This document shows positions 29,992 to 39,125 of a stretch of 64,000 bases of DNA, piece after piece. The notes under the pieces were generated by a model. That model made no database searches. It saw nothing but the letters and a program-made list of their open reading frames with translations, and was not told the DNA's origin. The translations under genes and the position numbers were made by a program. The DNA lies in the NCBI RefSeq assembly GCF_003364295.1, contig NZ_NXLO01000002.1, positions 248,001 through 312,000 on the forward strand, in the 5' to 3' direction. Within the stretch, counting starts at the first letter, position 1. Each line of letters begins with the position of its first letter. This DNA comes from Helicobacter sp. MIT 99-5507. Lineage in GTDB: Bacteria > Campylobacterota > Campylobacteria > Campylobacterales > Helicobacteraceae.

Positions 29992-31203
29992 TTATTTCTT
30001 ACCATTTTTTCCAGCAATAATAAATCTTAAAGCATTTAGTTTAATAAATCCTGCTGCATCTTTTTGATTATATACACTATCTTCTTCAAATGTGCTATAT
30101 GCTGCATTAAAGAGTGAATTTTTAGATTCTCTTCCTAATATTGTTATATTTCCTTTATAAAGTTCAAGTTTTACAATTCCTTCAACTTTTTCTTGTGTTT
30201 TATCAATCAAAGCTTGTAAAGCATATCTTTCAGGGCTAAACCAATATCCATTATAAATAAGCTCGGCATATTTTGGCATGATAGAATCTTTTAAATGTGC
30301 TTCTTCTCTATCAAGGCAAAGAGATTCTATTGCACGATGAGCTTTTAGATAAATTGTGCCTCCTGGAGTTTCATAACAACCTCGACTTTTCATTCCTACA
30401 TATCTATTTTCTACTAAATCAAGTCGTCCTATTCCATTTTCAGCACCAAATTTATTTAATTTTTCCCAAAAATTTGCTGGAGTTAATTTTTCTCCATTTA
30501 TTGCTATTCCATCACCATTTTTAAATTCTATTGTTATTATTGTAGATTTATCTGGAGCATCTTTTGGACTTACACTCCATCTCCACATATCTTCATTTGG
30601 TGCTATATTTGGATCTTCTAGAATCTGTCCTTCATAACTTATATGAAGAAGATTTGCATCCATTGAATATGGTGATTGATTTTTTTTCTTTTCTATTTTT
30701 ATTCCAGAATCTTGTGCATAAGATAATAATTTTTCACGACTATTTAAATCCCATTCTCTCCAAGGTGCAATTACTTTTATATCTGGATTTAGTGCATATG
30801 CGCCTATTTCAAATCTTACTTGATCATTTCCTTTTCCTGTTGCTCCATGAGATATTGCATCAGCTCCTACTTTTTTTGCAATTTCTACTAATCTTTTTGC
30901 AATTAGTGGTCTTGCTATGCTTGTGCCAAGTAAATATTCTCCTTCATAAATTGTATTTGCTCTAAACATAGGAAATACAAAATCTTTAACAAATTCTTCC
31001 TTTAAATCTTCAATAAAAATATTTTCTTTTTTTATCCCTAAATTTATTGCTTTTTCTCTAGCACTTTCTACTTCTTCGCCTTGTCCTATATCTGCAGTAA
31101 ATGTAATTACTTCACAATGATAAGTATCTATAAGCCATTTTAAAATTACACTTGTATCAAGTCCGCCACTATATGCTAAAACTACTTTTTTTATATTTGT
31201 CAT
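29992..31203 (-). CDS. argG: Argininosuccinate synthase ArgG
   Basis: Joins citrulline and aspartate in arginine synthesis with ATP. The PP-loop [15 protein letters not shown] (about 9-23) and the [11 protein letters not shown] and KAPDKST-like substrate segments are clear; 403 residues is standard. It is convergent with gyrB and followed by a shared terminator. No other arg gene is adjacent. The opposite strand carries a spurious 133-codon frame. Confidence 0.96.
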   Translation of the reverse strand: MTNIKKVVLAYSGGLDTSVILKWLIDTYHCEVITFTADIGQGEEVESAREKAINLGIKKENIFIEDLKEEFVKDFVFPMFRANTIYEGEYLLGTSIARPLIAKRLVEIAKKVGADAISHGATGKGNDQVRFEIGAYALNPDIKVIAPWREWDLNSREKLLSYAQDSGIKIEKKKNQSPYSMDANLLHISYEGQILEDPNIAPNEDMWRWSVSPKDAPDKSTIITIEFKNGDGIAINGEKLTPANFWEKLNKFGAENGIGRLDLVENRYVGMKSRGCYETPGGTIYLKAHRAIESLCLDREEAHLKDSIMPKYAELIYNGYWFSPERYALQALIDKTQEKVEGIVKLELYKGNITILGRESKNSLFNAAYSTFEEDSVYNQKDAAGFIKLNALRFIIAGKNGKK

Positions 31204-31335
31204 ATAAACTCCATTTTAAAAGTATTTGAATATATTTTAAAAATTCTATCAAAAATAAATTTTAAAAATATTTTTGTAATAGAATATTTAATCACACCTA
31301 ATTTTTAAATAATTTTAATTGGATTCTGTATATCA

Positions 31336-31341
31336 TATAAT
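31336..31341 (+). promoter_or_regulatory. Probable sigma-70-type -10 box (TATAAT) of cheV
   Basis: A perfect TATAAT lies 29 nt upstream of the cheV ATG in the divergent argG-cheV gap; AAAGAGG before the ATG is the ribosome-binding site. The gap is AT-rich with T tracts upstream, as in Helicobacter promoters, which often lack a -35. Confidence 0.55.
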
Positions 31342-31369
31342 TTAAATTTATATTTAAAGAGGCTATCTC

Positions 31370-32326
31370 ATGGAAAACTTATCTAAAATTGATCAGATAA
31401 CTAGCCTTCATAAAAATAATGAACTACAATTATTATGTTTTCGTCTAGATTCTAAAAGTGATTTATACGCTACCAATGTATTTAAAATAAGAGAAGTAAT
31501 AAAATACGATGGCGATATAACAGTAATAAGCTATGAAAAAAGTTCTCTTATAGAAGGTTTACTAACTATTAGAGATCTTACTATTCCGCTAATAGACTTA
31601 AAAAAGTGGTTTTATTATGATAGTAATAATAAAGAAAAAGATATATCAAAACATATTATAAAAAATACATCTATAAATGGTGATATTATCATGATTTGTG
31701 AATTTAGTAGATGGACTATAGGTGTTAGAATCTATGAGGCTGATAGAATCCTTAGCAAAAAATGGACGGAAATAGAGCAGAGTTCTGGAATTATTGGAGG
31801 CGGAAATAATAATAAATTAATAGGCAGGACTAGATATTTTAATGGAGAATTAGTCCAAATTGTAGATATTGAAAAAATGCTTGTTGATGTATTTCCTTGG
31901 ATTGAAGAGGATAAAGAAAAAGAATTAAAAAAACTAGGAAAAGTAAATACTAAAAAAATAATTTTGGTAGCTGATGATAGCCCTGTTGTTTTAAAAACAC
32001 TTCAATTGATACTTAATAAACTTGGTGTCGAGCATTATGATTTTATAAATGGTAAAAAAATATTAGATTATTTATTTGATAAAGATACGGATTTAGAACA
32101 AATTGGAATGATTATTACAGATTTGGAGATGCCAGAAACATCTGGATTTGAAGTGATAAAACAAGTAAAACAGAATCCTAGAACTGCTCATTTGCCTATT
32201 GTTGTAAATTCATCTATGAGTGGAAATAGTAATGAAGAAATGGCTATGTCATTGCAGGCAAATGAATTTATTTCAAAGTCAAATCCACTTGAAATTGAAG
32301 CTTGTATCAAAAAATATTTATCATAA
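31370..32326 (+). CDS. cheV: Chemotaxis coupling/receiver protein CheV
   Basis: A CheW-like coupling domain (about 15-180) fused to a response-regulator receiver domain (about 195-318). The receiver has the acidic pair Asp202-Asp203, phospho-acceptor Asp251 (IITDLEMP) and Lys303, so it should be phosphorylated by CheA. Helicobacter carries up to three CheV proteins; this one cannot be assigned a number from sequence alone. It is followed 12 bp later by an exporter gene. Confidence 0.94.
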   Translation: MENLSKIDQITSLHKNNELQLLCFRLDSKSDLYATNVFKIREVIKYDGDITVISYEKSSLIEGLLTIRDLTIPLIDLKKWFYYDSNNKEKDISKHIIKNTSINGDIIMICEFSRWTIGVRIYEADRILSKKWTEIEQSSGIIGGGNNNKLIGRTRYFNGELVQIVDIEKMLVDVFPWIEEDKEKELKKLGKVNTKKIILVADDSPVVLKTLQLILNKLGVEHYDFINGKKILDYLFDKDTDLEQIGMIITDLEMPETSGFEVIKQVKQNPRTAHLPIVVNSSMSGNSNEEMAMSLQANEFISKSNPLEIEACIKKYLS

Positions 32327-32338
32327 AAGATTATTTAT

Positions 32339-34024
32339 ATGAAAGAAAGTTTTATATTGAATAAAATTATTAAATTTAGTAATTTTTATATTTTATGTTT
32401 GTCTTTGATATTTTTTTGTTTTTGTTTTGATAATTCTAAATTAAGCACAGAGATTCTAGATTTATTTCCAAAAGTCGAACAAAGAGATATATTAGATATT
32501 CATCGTGAGTTAGAAGATTCTAATCAAGTTTTAATATATACAAAAGATTCTATTGATTCATTAGAATCCCTTCCTTATATAAATAATATTATAAGTCTAA
32601 AAGATAATATTTATATAATTGATATTAACAAAAATATAAAAATGCAAGATTTTTATGACAATTTTAAATCTCATATAGATTCTGCAAAAGATGAAGGTAA
32701 ATTTGGTGATTTGAAATATTTTTCAAGTGAAATATTGATGATAGAAAATAGCAAAGCAATATTTGATGATGTAAATTTAATAATGATTACATCAATAGTA
32801 TTTTTGATTGTTTTGTATGTTTTTATATTAAGAATCCCATTTTTATCGCTAAATACTTTGGTTACGATAATATCTGCAAATTTGATAGGTATTACTACAC
32901 TTACTATGGTTTATGATAATGTAAATATCATGTCGTTAAATTTTGGTGTAGCAATAGGGAATCTTGCCATTGATTATATGCTTCATCATCATTTTTTTAG
33001 ACTTTATATGCATCGCTTCAAATTTAATAAATCAGTATTTTATGGTTTTATTACTACATTTGCTGGATTTTTTATTTGTTTATTTATACCATTTCCACTT
33101 TTATCACAATTATCGCTTTATGCTATGGTTTGTTTGATTGTTTCTTATCTGTCTTTTGGATTTTTATATCAAGGAATACAATTTAAAAAGCCAATATTTT
33201 ATAAAAGTATGCGAAGATTAAGAAAACCAAAAATAAATAATATATTTATTATCATCGCTTCTATCGCTATTCTTGCTATTTGTTTGCCAAATTTAAAGTT
33301 GGATTATAATTTAGAAAAACTAGATTATGAAAACAAAGAAAGACTTGCTGATAGAGATTTTTTTATAAAAGAATTAGGACAGGATTCTACTATCTTATTA
33401 CATGCAGATTCTAAAGAAGAACTTCAAAATAATATATATCAAATCGCAAGTAATATAACTCTAAAGTCAAATCCACAGACAGCAAAGATATTGCAAAAAG
33501 ATGATAAATTTTATGCAAAACTAAATATAGATTCTAATGATTTAGAATCTGCAAAAAAACTAGATTTTGTTGATGCAAGAAGTATAAAAGAGCTTAGTGA
33601 TGAGATTACAAGCGGAATCTATAAGCCAATGATTAGCATTCTTAGCATTGTGATTGTTATAATGATTGTAATTGTTTTTGCTGTCACTAGATCACTTATA
33701 AGCTTTTCTTATACGATAGCCCCACTTAGCATAATAAGTATTTATTTTTTAAATGCAGAAGTAAATATTATGCATTTATTCTCATTGCTTATTATAGTGG
33801 TTTCGAGTGTGGATTATGGAATCTATGTCGAAAAAGAAGGTGAAAATATCAAAACCTTACATGCAATCATATTTTCTAGCATAACTACTATTGCTGGATT
33901 TGGATTTTTATCATTTAGTAATATTTTAGCCCTTAAGTCATTTGGGCTTACCATCTCTATTGGGCTTATTGTTATTTTGGCTTTACTATTATTTCAAAAA
34001 AGACATATAAAAAAAGGAGCATGA
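32339..34024 (+). CDS. MMPL/RND-superfamily predicted exporter
   Basis: 561 residues in two similar halves, each with an N-terminal helix, a periplasmic loop and a cluster of about five membrane helices (helices near 15, 145-265 and 295, 430-555). The membrane-embedded Asp in GNLAIDYMLHHHF and in SSVDYGIYVEKE falls at the proton-relay place of MMPL transporters. It looks like the COG4258-type 'predicted exporter' linked to lipid export in other bacteria, but is short (usually about 750-800) because the periplasmic loops are small. It sits between cheV and an ABC-F gene with tight spacing. Confidence 0.8.
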   Translation: MKESFILNKIIKFSNFYILCLSLIFFCFCFDNSKLSTEILDLFPKVEQRDILDIHRELEDSNQVLIYTKDSIDSLESLPYINNIISLKDNIYIIDINKNIKMQDFYDNFKSHIDSAKDEGKFGDLKYFSSEILMIENSKAIFDDVNLIMITSIVFLIVLYVFILRIPFLSLNTLVTIISANLIGITTLTMVYDNVNIMSLNFGVAIGNLAIDYMLHHHFFRLYMHRFKFNKSVFYGFITTFAGFFICLFIPFPLLSQLSLYAMVCLIVSYLSFGFLYQGIQFKKPIFYKSMRRLRKPKINNIFIIIASIAILAICLPNLKLDYNLEKLDYENKERLADRDFFIKELGQDSTILLHADSKEELQNNIYQIASNITLKSNPQTAKILQKDDKFYAKLNIDSNDLESAKKLDFVDARSIKELSDEITSGIYKPMISILSIVIVIMIVIVFAVTRSLISFSYTIAPLSIISIYFLNAEVNIMHLFSLLIIVVSSVDYGIYVEKEGENIKTLHAIIFSSITTIAGFGFLSFSNILALKSFGLTISIGLIVILALLLFQKRHIKKGA

Positions 34025-34025
34025 T

Positions 34026-35627
34026 TTGCTACAAACTATAAATTTAACGATGACCTACCCGACAAAAAAATTATTTGAAAATATTAATATTAAACTTGAT
34101 AAAAATAAAAGATATGGACTTATTGGTGCAAATGGTGCTGGAAAATCTACATTTTTAAAGATTCTTAGCGGTGAGCTAGAATCTAGTAGTGGAGAAATAG
34201 TAATTGAAAATGGATTAAAGATTGGAATCTTAAAGCAAGATCAATATGCTTATGAGGATTTAAATCTTAGTGATGCTGTTTTGATTGGAAATAAAAGATT
34301 ATATGATGCAATAAAAAGAAAAAATTATTTATATGAAAATGCAGATTTAAGTGATGATAAGGTAAATGAGGAATTAGGTGAGTTAGAAATAATTTGTGCT
34401 GAAGAAGATCCGATGTATGAATATGATACAAATATCGCAAAGATTCTAGAGGAGCTTTCTTTCCCACAAAGTATGCATGACAATCTTATGAAGACAATTC
34501 CAAATGGTGATAAATTTAAGATTCTACTTGCTCAAGTTTTATTTCCAAAACCTGATATTTTATTTTTAGATGAACCTACAAATAATCTTGATTTAAAATC
34601 AATTGAATGGCTTGAAAATAATCTAAAACATCATGAAGGAACGATGGTAGTAATTAGCCATGATAGACATTTTATCAATTCTGTTTGTACGCATATTTTA
34701 GACCTTGATTTTTGCACTATTAGAGAATTTAGTGGTAATTATGATGATTGGTATATCGCATCAAGTATTATTGCAAAGCAACAAGAGGCAGAGAGAAATA
34801 AAAAATTAAAAGAAAAAGAGGATTTAGAATCTTTTATTAGACGATTTTCAGCAAATGCAAGCAAGGCAAAGCAAGCCACTTCAAGACAAAGACAACTAGA
34901 AAAACTAAATATAGAAGAAGTAAAAGTTAGTTCAAGAAGAGATCCTAGCATTGTATTTAAGCCAAGAAGAGAAATTGGTAATGAAGTCTTTGAGTGCGAA
35001 AATATAAGCAAATCTTTTGAATCTAAACTTGTATTTGAAAAGATAGATTTAAGAATCTTGCCAGGTGAAAAGATAGCACTTATTGGACCAAATGGAGTAG
35101 GTAAAAGCACATTATGTAAGATTATTGTAGAAGAATTAAGCCCAGATTCTGGAAGTCTAAAACTTGGTGCAACTATACAAAAAGGATATTTTCCCCAAAA
35201 TATTGCTGAAGAGATAAATGGAGATTTTACTCTTTATGAATGGCTTAGAAGTTTTGATAAAAAAATGGATAGTGGAGAGATAAGAAATGCACTTGGACGA
35301 ATGCTTTTTAGTGGTGAAGAGCAAGAAAAGAAGCTAAATAATTTAAGCGGTGGTGAAAAGCATAGAATGTATCTCTCAAAGCTCATGATTGAAGGTGGAA
35401 ATTTTCTAATCTTAGATGAACCTACAAATCACCTTGATTTAGAGGCAATTATCGCACTTGGCGAAGCTTTGTATAAATTTAGCGGAAATATACTTTGTGT
35501 TAGTCATGATAGAGAATTAATTGATGCTTTTGCAAATAGGATAATAGAACTAATTCCAACATCAAATGGTGCAAAAATGGTTGATTTTAAAGGTAGCTAT
35601 GAGGAATATTTAGAAAGCAAAAAATAA
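34026..35627 (+). CDS. ABC-F family ATPase (YbiT-like)
   Basis: 533 residues with two ABC ATPase domains, no membrane segment, and a linker with charged coiled coil (about 245-305), so it belongs to the ribosome-binding ABC-F translation factors. Walker A GANGAGKST and GPNGVGKST, signature LSGGEKHR and Walker B FLILDEPTNHLDLE are all seen; the first-domain signature is degenerate. It starts with TTG at 34026, 10 nt after AGGAG. Its TAA overlaps the sirtuin ATG (TAATG). Confidence 0.93.
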   Translation: MLQTINLTMTYPTKKLFENINIKLDKNKRYGLIGANGAGKSTFLKILSGELESSSGEIVIENGLKIGILKQDQYAYEDLNLSDAVLIGNKRLYDAIKRKNYLYENADLSDDKVNEELGELEIICAEEDPMYEYDTNIAKILEELSFPQSMHDNLMKTIPNGDKFKILLAQVLFPKPDILFLDEPTNNLDLKSIEWLENNLKHHEGTMVVISHDRHFINSVCTHILDLDFCTIREFSGNYDDWYIASSIIAKQQEAERNKKLKEKEDLESFIRRFSANASKAKQATSRQRQLEKLNIEEVKVSSRRDPSIVFKPRREIGNEVFECENISKSFESKLVFEKIDLRILPGEKIALIGPNGVGKSTLCKIIVEELSPDSGSLKLGATIQKGYFPQNIAEEINGDFTLYEWLRSFDKKMDSGEIRNALGRMLFSGEEQEKKLNNLSGGEKHRMYLSKLMIEGGNFLILDEPTNHLDLEAIIALGEALYKFSGNILCVSHDRELIDAFANRIIELIPTSNGAKMVDFKGSYEEYLESKK

Positions 35628-36322
35628 TGCAAAAAAATGTGATGATTCTAAGTGGAGCAGGACTTAGTGCAGCTAGTGGGCTAAAGACTTTTAGAGATAG
35701 TGGCGGATTATGGGAAGAATACGATGTTATGGAGGTTTGTAGCACTCAAGGATTTAAGAAAAATCCACTTAAAGTGCTAGATTTTTATGATGAAAGAAGA
35801 GCACAGCTATCAAGTGTAAAACCAAATAAAGCACATGAAATTATTGCTAGTATAAAAGAAAAATATCCAAATAATGTGCATATTTTGACGCAAAATGTGG
35901 ATGATTTATTAGAGAGAGCAGGTTGCAAAGATGTGGTGCATTTGCATGGATTTTTGCCTGAACTTAGATGTAATAAATGTGGATTTGTATTTAATATTGG
36001 TTATGAAAGCTATAAAGATAAAATTTGTTTAAAATGTAGCAGTAACGATGTGCGACATAATATCGTGATGTTTGGCGAGCAAGCCCCTGAATATACTAGG
36101 CTTTATAATCTTTTAGAGATTATAGATTTGCTAGTAGTTATTGGCACAAGCGGTGAAGTTTTGCCAATAGATATATTTGCTATAAATTCACCAAAGAGTA
36201 TTTTAAATAATCTTGATGATCCAAATAATATTGCAAAGCATTTTACTAAAGCCTATATACAGCCAGCTATTAGTGCTTTACCAAAAATAAAATGTGATAT
36301 TGATGAATTTATGGAATCATAA
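35627..36322 (+). CDS. cobB: NAD-dependent protein deacylase, class III sirtuin (CobB-like)
   Basis: Removes acyl groups from lysines using NAD. NAD-binding GAGLSAASGL (10-20), QNVD (89-92) and catalytic His107 (HLHG) are present; the zinc ligands are Cys115, Cys118, Cys134 and Cys137. Tyr54-x2-Arg57 in FYDERRAQ is the signature of class III sirtuins that accept succinyl or malonyl groups. Translation is coupled to the ABC-F gene through TAATG. Confidence 0.93.
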   Translation: MQKNVMILSGAGLSAASGLKTFRDSGGLWEEYDVMEVCSTQGFKKNPLKVLDFYDERRAQLSSVKPNKAHEIIASIKEKYPNNVHILTQNVDDLLERAGCKDVVHLHGFLPELRCNKCGFVFNIGYESYKDKICLKCSSNDVRHNIVMFGEQAPEYTRLYNLLEIIDLLVVIGTSGEVLPIDIFAINSPKSILNNLDDPNNIAKHFTKAYIQPAISALPKIKCDIDEFMES

Positions 36323-36339
36323 ATTAAGAATTTACATTT

Positions 36340-37014
36340 TTATTCATTAACATTTAAATCGCCACCTATAAAATTTCTATTCGTCAATTTGCAAGCTTCA
36401 AATACTGAAAATCCACCACTTGCAGGATCACATACCAAATCATCTTTGAGAGTTGTAGCTAAAATGAGTTGTTTTTGAAGTTCTATTGGTTTAGAATGGG
36501 GGTGAGTTTTTAAGACTTTTTCACACCAAACATCTGGTATATTATGAATCTTCCAAGTATCTTTTGCTTTAATTGGTTTTTTTTGGATTACTATTATATA
36601 TTCACTTCTTCTACGCGAGCGATATCCCATGCCCATTTTTTCCTTATCCCAAGTAATCATATCAACAATTTGCAAATCATCAATCCACTGCTTTACACCT
36701 TCTATGAGATGAAATTTATCAACCCATAAAAATAAATAGCCACTAGGTTTTAATATCCTATTTATTTCTTTTATAAATTTATATACAACTTCATCATTCA
36801 TTTGGGTTAAACTCACCCTTGCACATCCTCTTTTTTTTCCTTCATTTCCATATTGGAGTTTATCTAAGATTCCACGATATTGCGGGTCAAAAAAGCATAC
36901 TTTTACACTAGAATTTTCAAGCGATTTTAGAAGTTCTAAACCATCTATTTTATTTTTAAAATTGAGTTTTGGAGTGATTGTATTATTTTTTGATGATTGA
37001 GTTTTATCAATCAT
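36340..37014 (-). CDS. Orphan DNA methyltransferase with DPQY motif
   Basis: A 224-residue amino-methyltransferase of the beta arrangement: the catalytic motif comes first as DPQY (43-46) instead of DPPY, and the SAM-binding motif I comes last in [12 protein letters not shown] (from Asp196). [11 protein letters not shown] and the later HPHSKPIEL are family motifs (HP.KP). No restriction endonuclease lies nearby, so it is an orphan or regulatory enzyme. Convergent with the sirtuin gene, 17 bp apart. The target sequence cannot be read from the gene. Confidence 0.85.
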   Translation of the reverse strand: MIDKTQSSKNNTITPKLNFKNKIDGLELLKSLENSSVKVCFFDPQYRGILDKLQYGNEGKKRGCARVSLTQMNDEVVYKFIKEINRILKPSGYLFLWVDKFHLIEGVKQWIDDLQIVDMITWDKEKMGMGYRSRRRSEYIIVIQKKPIKAKDTWKIHNIPDVWCEKVLKTHPHSKPIELQKQLILATTLKDDLVCDPASGGFSVFEACKLTNRNFIGGDLNVNE

Positions 37015-37090
37015 ATTTGCTCTCCTAAGGCTATTTGTTTTTTAAAAATTAATCTTGATATTGTATCTAAACCATATATTTTCAATTTAT

Positions 37091-38086
37091 TTAAGATTCT
37101 AGATTCTCTTTTATTTCTAAAATTTCCATATATGCTTTATTTATATCATTGCTATTTATAAAAAAATCACATTCTACTTTTTTGTATTTGATATCATAAT
37201 ATTTTACTAATAACAATTCTGCAACCCTATATTTATCTCCATTTTTAAAAGCATTTATTATTTCATTTTTTATTTCTTTTTTCATATATGGGGAGATTTT
37301 TTCTATCGTAGCAAAAAAGTCTTTTTCTTTTATATTTTGATAGAGGTTTAAGATTCTATTTACTCTATATTCTAAATCGCAAGTTATTAGAATCTTTTTG
37401 CTATTTTGATATGCTTCATAAAGTGATTTTGGAATGATTATTTCACCTAGCTTTTTACTTTCATTTTCTATTAGTAAAATCCCATTTTTGCTTGTTAGAT
37501 TATAAAAAAGCATATTTTGAAACATCTTTACACTTTGTGTTTTTACTTGCATAATATCACTTGCTACAAATCCAAAGCTCGAACCAAAATGATTACATAG
37601 CATTTCTAAATCTATACTCCAAGATTGTGCTTTTTGTATCAATTCACTTTTTCCACAGCCTGTATTTCCACAAAGTGTAAGAAAAGTTCGATTAATCTTA
37701 TTGTTTAAATGATTTAATACAATATTTCTATATGCTTTATATCCGCCATCTATTCTCTCTATTCTAAGTTTTAGAGCCATTAATACACTATATAAACTAA
37801 GGCTTCTATTTCCGCCTCTAGCACAATAAATTAAGATTTTGTTTTTGTGATTTAATATATCTCTATTAGATTTAAGCATATTTGCAATATTTTTACATGC
37901 TATACTTGCTCCTAAGAAGTTTGCTTCTATTGGATTTTGCTTATATAAAGTCCCTATTTTTTTGTATTCATCATCATTAAATATAGGCAGATTTATTGCA
38001 TTTGGTATGTGAGAGTGACTAAATTCACTAGGACTTCTAACATCAATAATAATATTTGCTTTGTTTATAGATTCTAAAATATTCAC
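37091..38086 (-). CDS. selU: tRNA 2-selenouridine synthase (MnmH/SelU)
   Basis: Replaces sulfur by selenium at U34 of tRNAs for Lys, Glu and Gln, via geranylated intermediate. An N-terminal rhodanese domain has the catalytic Cys88 in IYCARGGNRS; the C-terminal P-loop domain has GNTGCGKS (140-147). 331 residues is close to the usual 360. The enzyme needs selenophosphate from SelD, which is not in this window. It sits directly downstream of pyrC (6 bp). Confidence 0.92.
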   Translation of the reverse strand: MNILESINKANIIIDVRSPSEFSHSHIPNAINLPIFNDDEYKKIGTLYKQNPIEANFLGASIACKNIANMLKSNRDILNHKNKILIYCARGGNRSLSLYSVLMALKLRIERIDGGYKAYRNIVLNHLNNKINRTFLTLCGNTGCGKSELIQKAQSWSIDLEMLCNHFGSSFGFVASDIMQVKTQSVKMFQNMLFYNLTSKNGILLIENESKKLGEIIIPKSLYEAYQNSKKILITCDLEYRVNRILNLYQNIKEKDFFATIEKISPYMKKEIKNEIINAFKNGDKYRVAELLLVKYYDIKYKKVECDFFINSNDINKAYMEILEIKENLES

Positions 38087-38092
38087 AAATCT

Positions 38093-39124
38093 CTAATTCC
38101 TAGTATCTTTAATCTTCCAGCTCAAAACTTCCCCTGCCAAAAGTGGAATGATTTTGTCATTTCCTACTAAAATAGAATCTTGAACTTTATATTTTTCTTT
38201 TGTTAGTGTTATTGTTTTGTTTGGAATATTTTGCAAACCATAGATTTTTTTTGCATTATCACTGATGAATTTTTGTAAATTTTCTAATCTATTATTTTTC
38301 TCAAAAATCTCACATAATCTAGGAAGTAGTATTGGAGCAGAGAAGATTCCAGCAGCTCCATTTTGTTTTAGTTTGTTGGATTCTAAGTGTGGTGCAGAGT
38401 CTGAACCAAAGCTAATTTTTTCACTCCCACTTAATGCAAGATTAATAAGAGCGTCTCTATCTTTTGGAGTTTTTAGTATTGGTTTGCAAAAATAATGTGG
38501 ATTTAGCCCGCTTCCTAGCACATCATCAAGACTCATTGTGATATGGTGAAGCGTGATTGTCGCAAAAATATTATCATATTTGAGTAAATCAATGCTTCTT
38601 CTATCGCTTAAATGTTCCATTATGATTTTTAGTTTTGGAAAATTTATTGCTATTTTTTCAAAAATCTCACCAAATTCAAATTCTCTATCCATACTAAAGC
38701 CATTGCTTTCCCCATGAATTGAGAGAATAAAACCTAAATCTTGTGCTATTTGAAAAATATCACAAATCTTTTGATTTAAAATCTCGCTTACACCATTTTC
38801 ACTACCTGTTGTAGCGCCTTTTGGATAAAGTTTTAAGATCTTTATCCCCTCTTTTTTTGCTTTTATTAGCTCATCTTTATTTAGAGATTCGCTTAAATAC
38901 ATACTCATAATTGGCGTAAAAGCCTCACAATTTAGCTCTTTTGTAGTATTTTCTATATCTTTTTTGTATTCTAAAACTTTATTTGTGTCATTAAGTGGAA
39001 TCTTTAGATTTGGCATAGCAAGCGCACCACTAAAATATTTTGCACTAAAATTTAGCACAGATTTTAAAATCTCTCCTTCTCTTAGATGAATATGCATATC
39101 AAGGGGATTTTGTAAAGTAATCAT
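38093..39124 (-). CDS. pyrC: Dihydroorotase PyrC (class II)
   Basis: Zinc amidohydrolase that closes carbamoyl-aspartate to dihydroorotate in pyrimidine synthesis. The metal site DMHIHLRE puts His11 and His13 at the N-terminus; IMEHLSDR and ATITLHHI give the other histidines, and SFGSDSAPH the catalytic Asp. 343 residues matches E. coli-type PyrC. One base separates it from the mutase gene upstream. Confidence 0.95.
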   Translation of the reverse strand: MITLQNPLDMHIHLREGEILKSVLNFSAKYFSGALAMPNLKIPLNDTNKVLEYKKDIENTTKELNCEAFTPIMSMYLSESLNKDELIKAKKEGIKILKLYPKGATTGSENGVSEILNQKICDIFQIAQDLGFILSIHGESNGFSMDREFEFGEIFEKIAINFPKLKIIMEHLSDRRSIDLLKYDNIFATITLHHITMSLDDVLGSGLNPHYFCKPILKTPKDRDALINLALSGSEKISFGSDSAPHLESNKLKQNGAAGIFSAPILLPRLCEIFEKNNRLENLQKFISDNAKKIYGLQNIPNKTITLTKEKYKVQDSILVGNDKIIPLLAGEVLSWKIKDTRN

Positions 39125-39125
39125 T

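Noticed and set aside
30564-30965. 133-codon frame opposite argG
   Set aside because: It is Leu/His-rich shadow coding of argG's opposite strand, with no ribosome-binding site and no plausible domain; argG itself is certain.
36340-37014. Restriction-modification system
   Set aside because: No endonuclease or specificity gene flanks the methyltransferase; neighbours are a sirtuin and selU.
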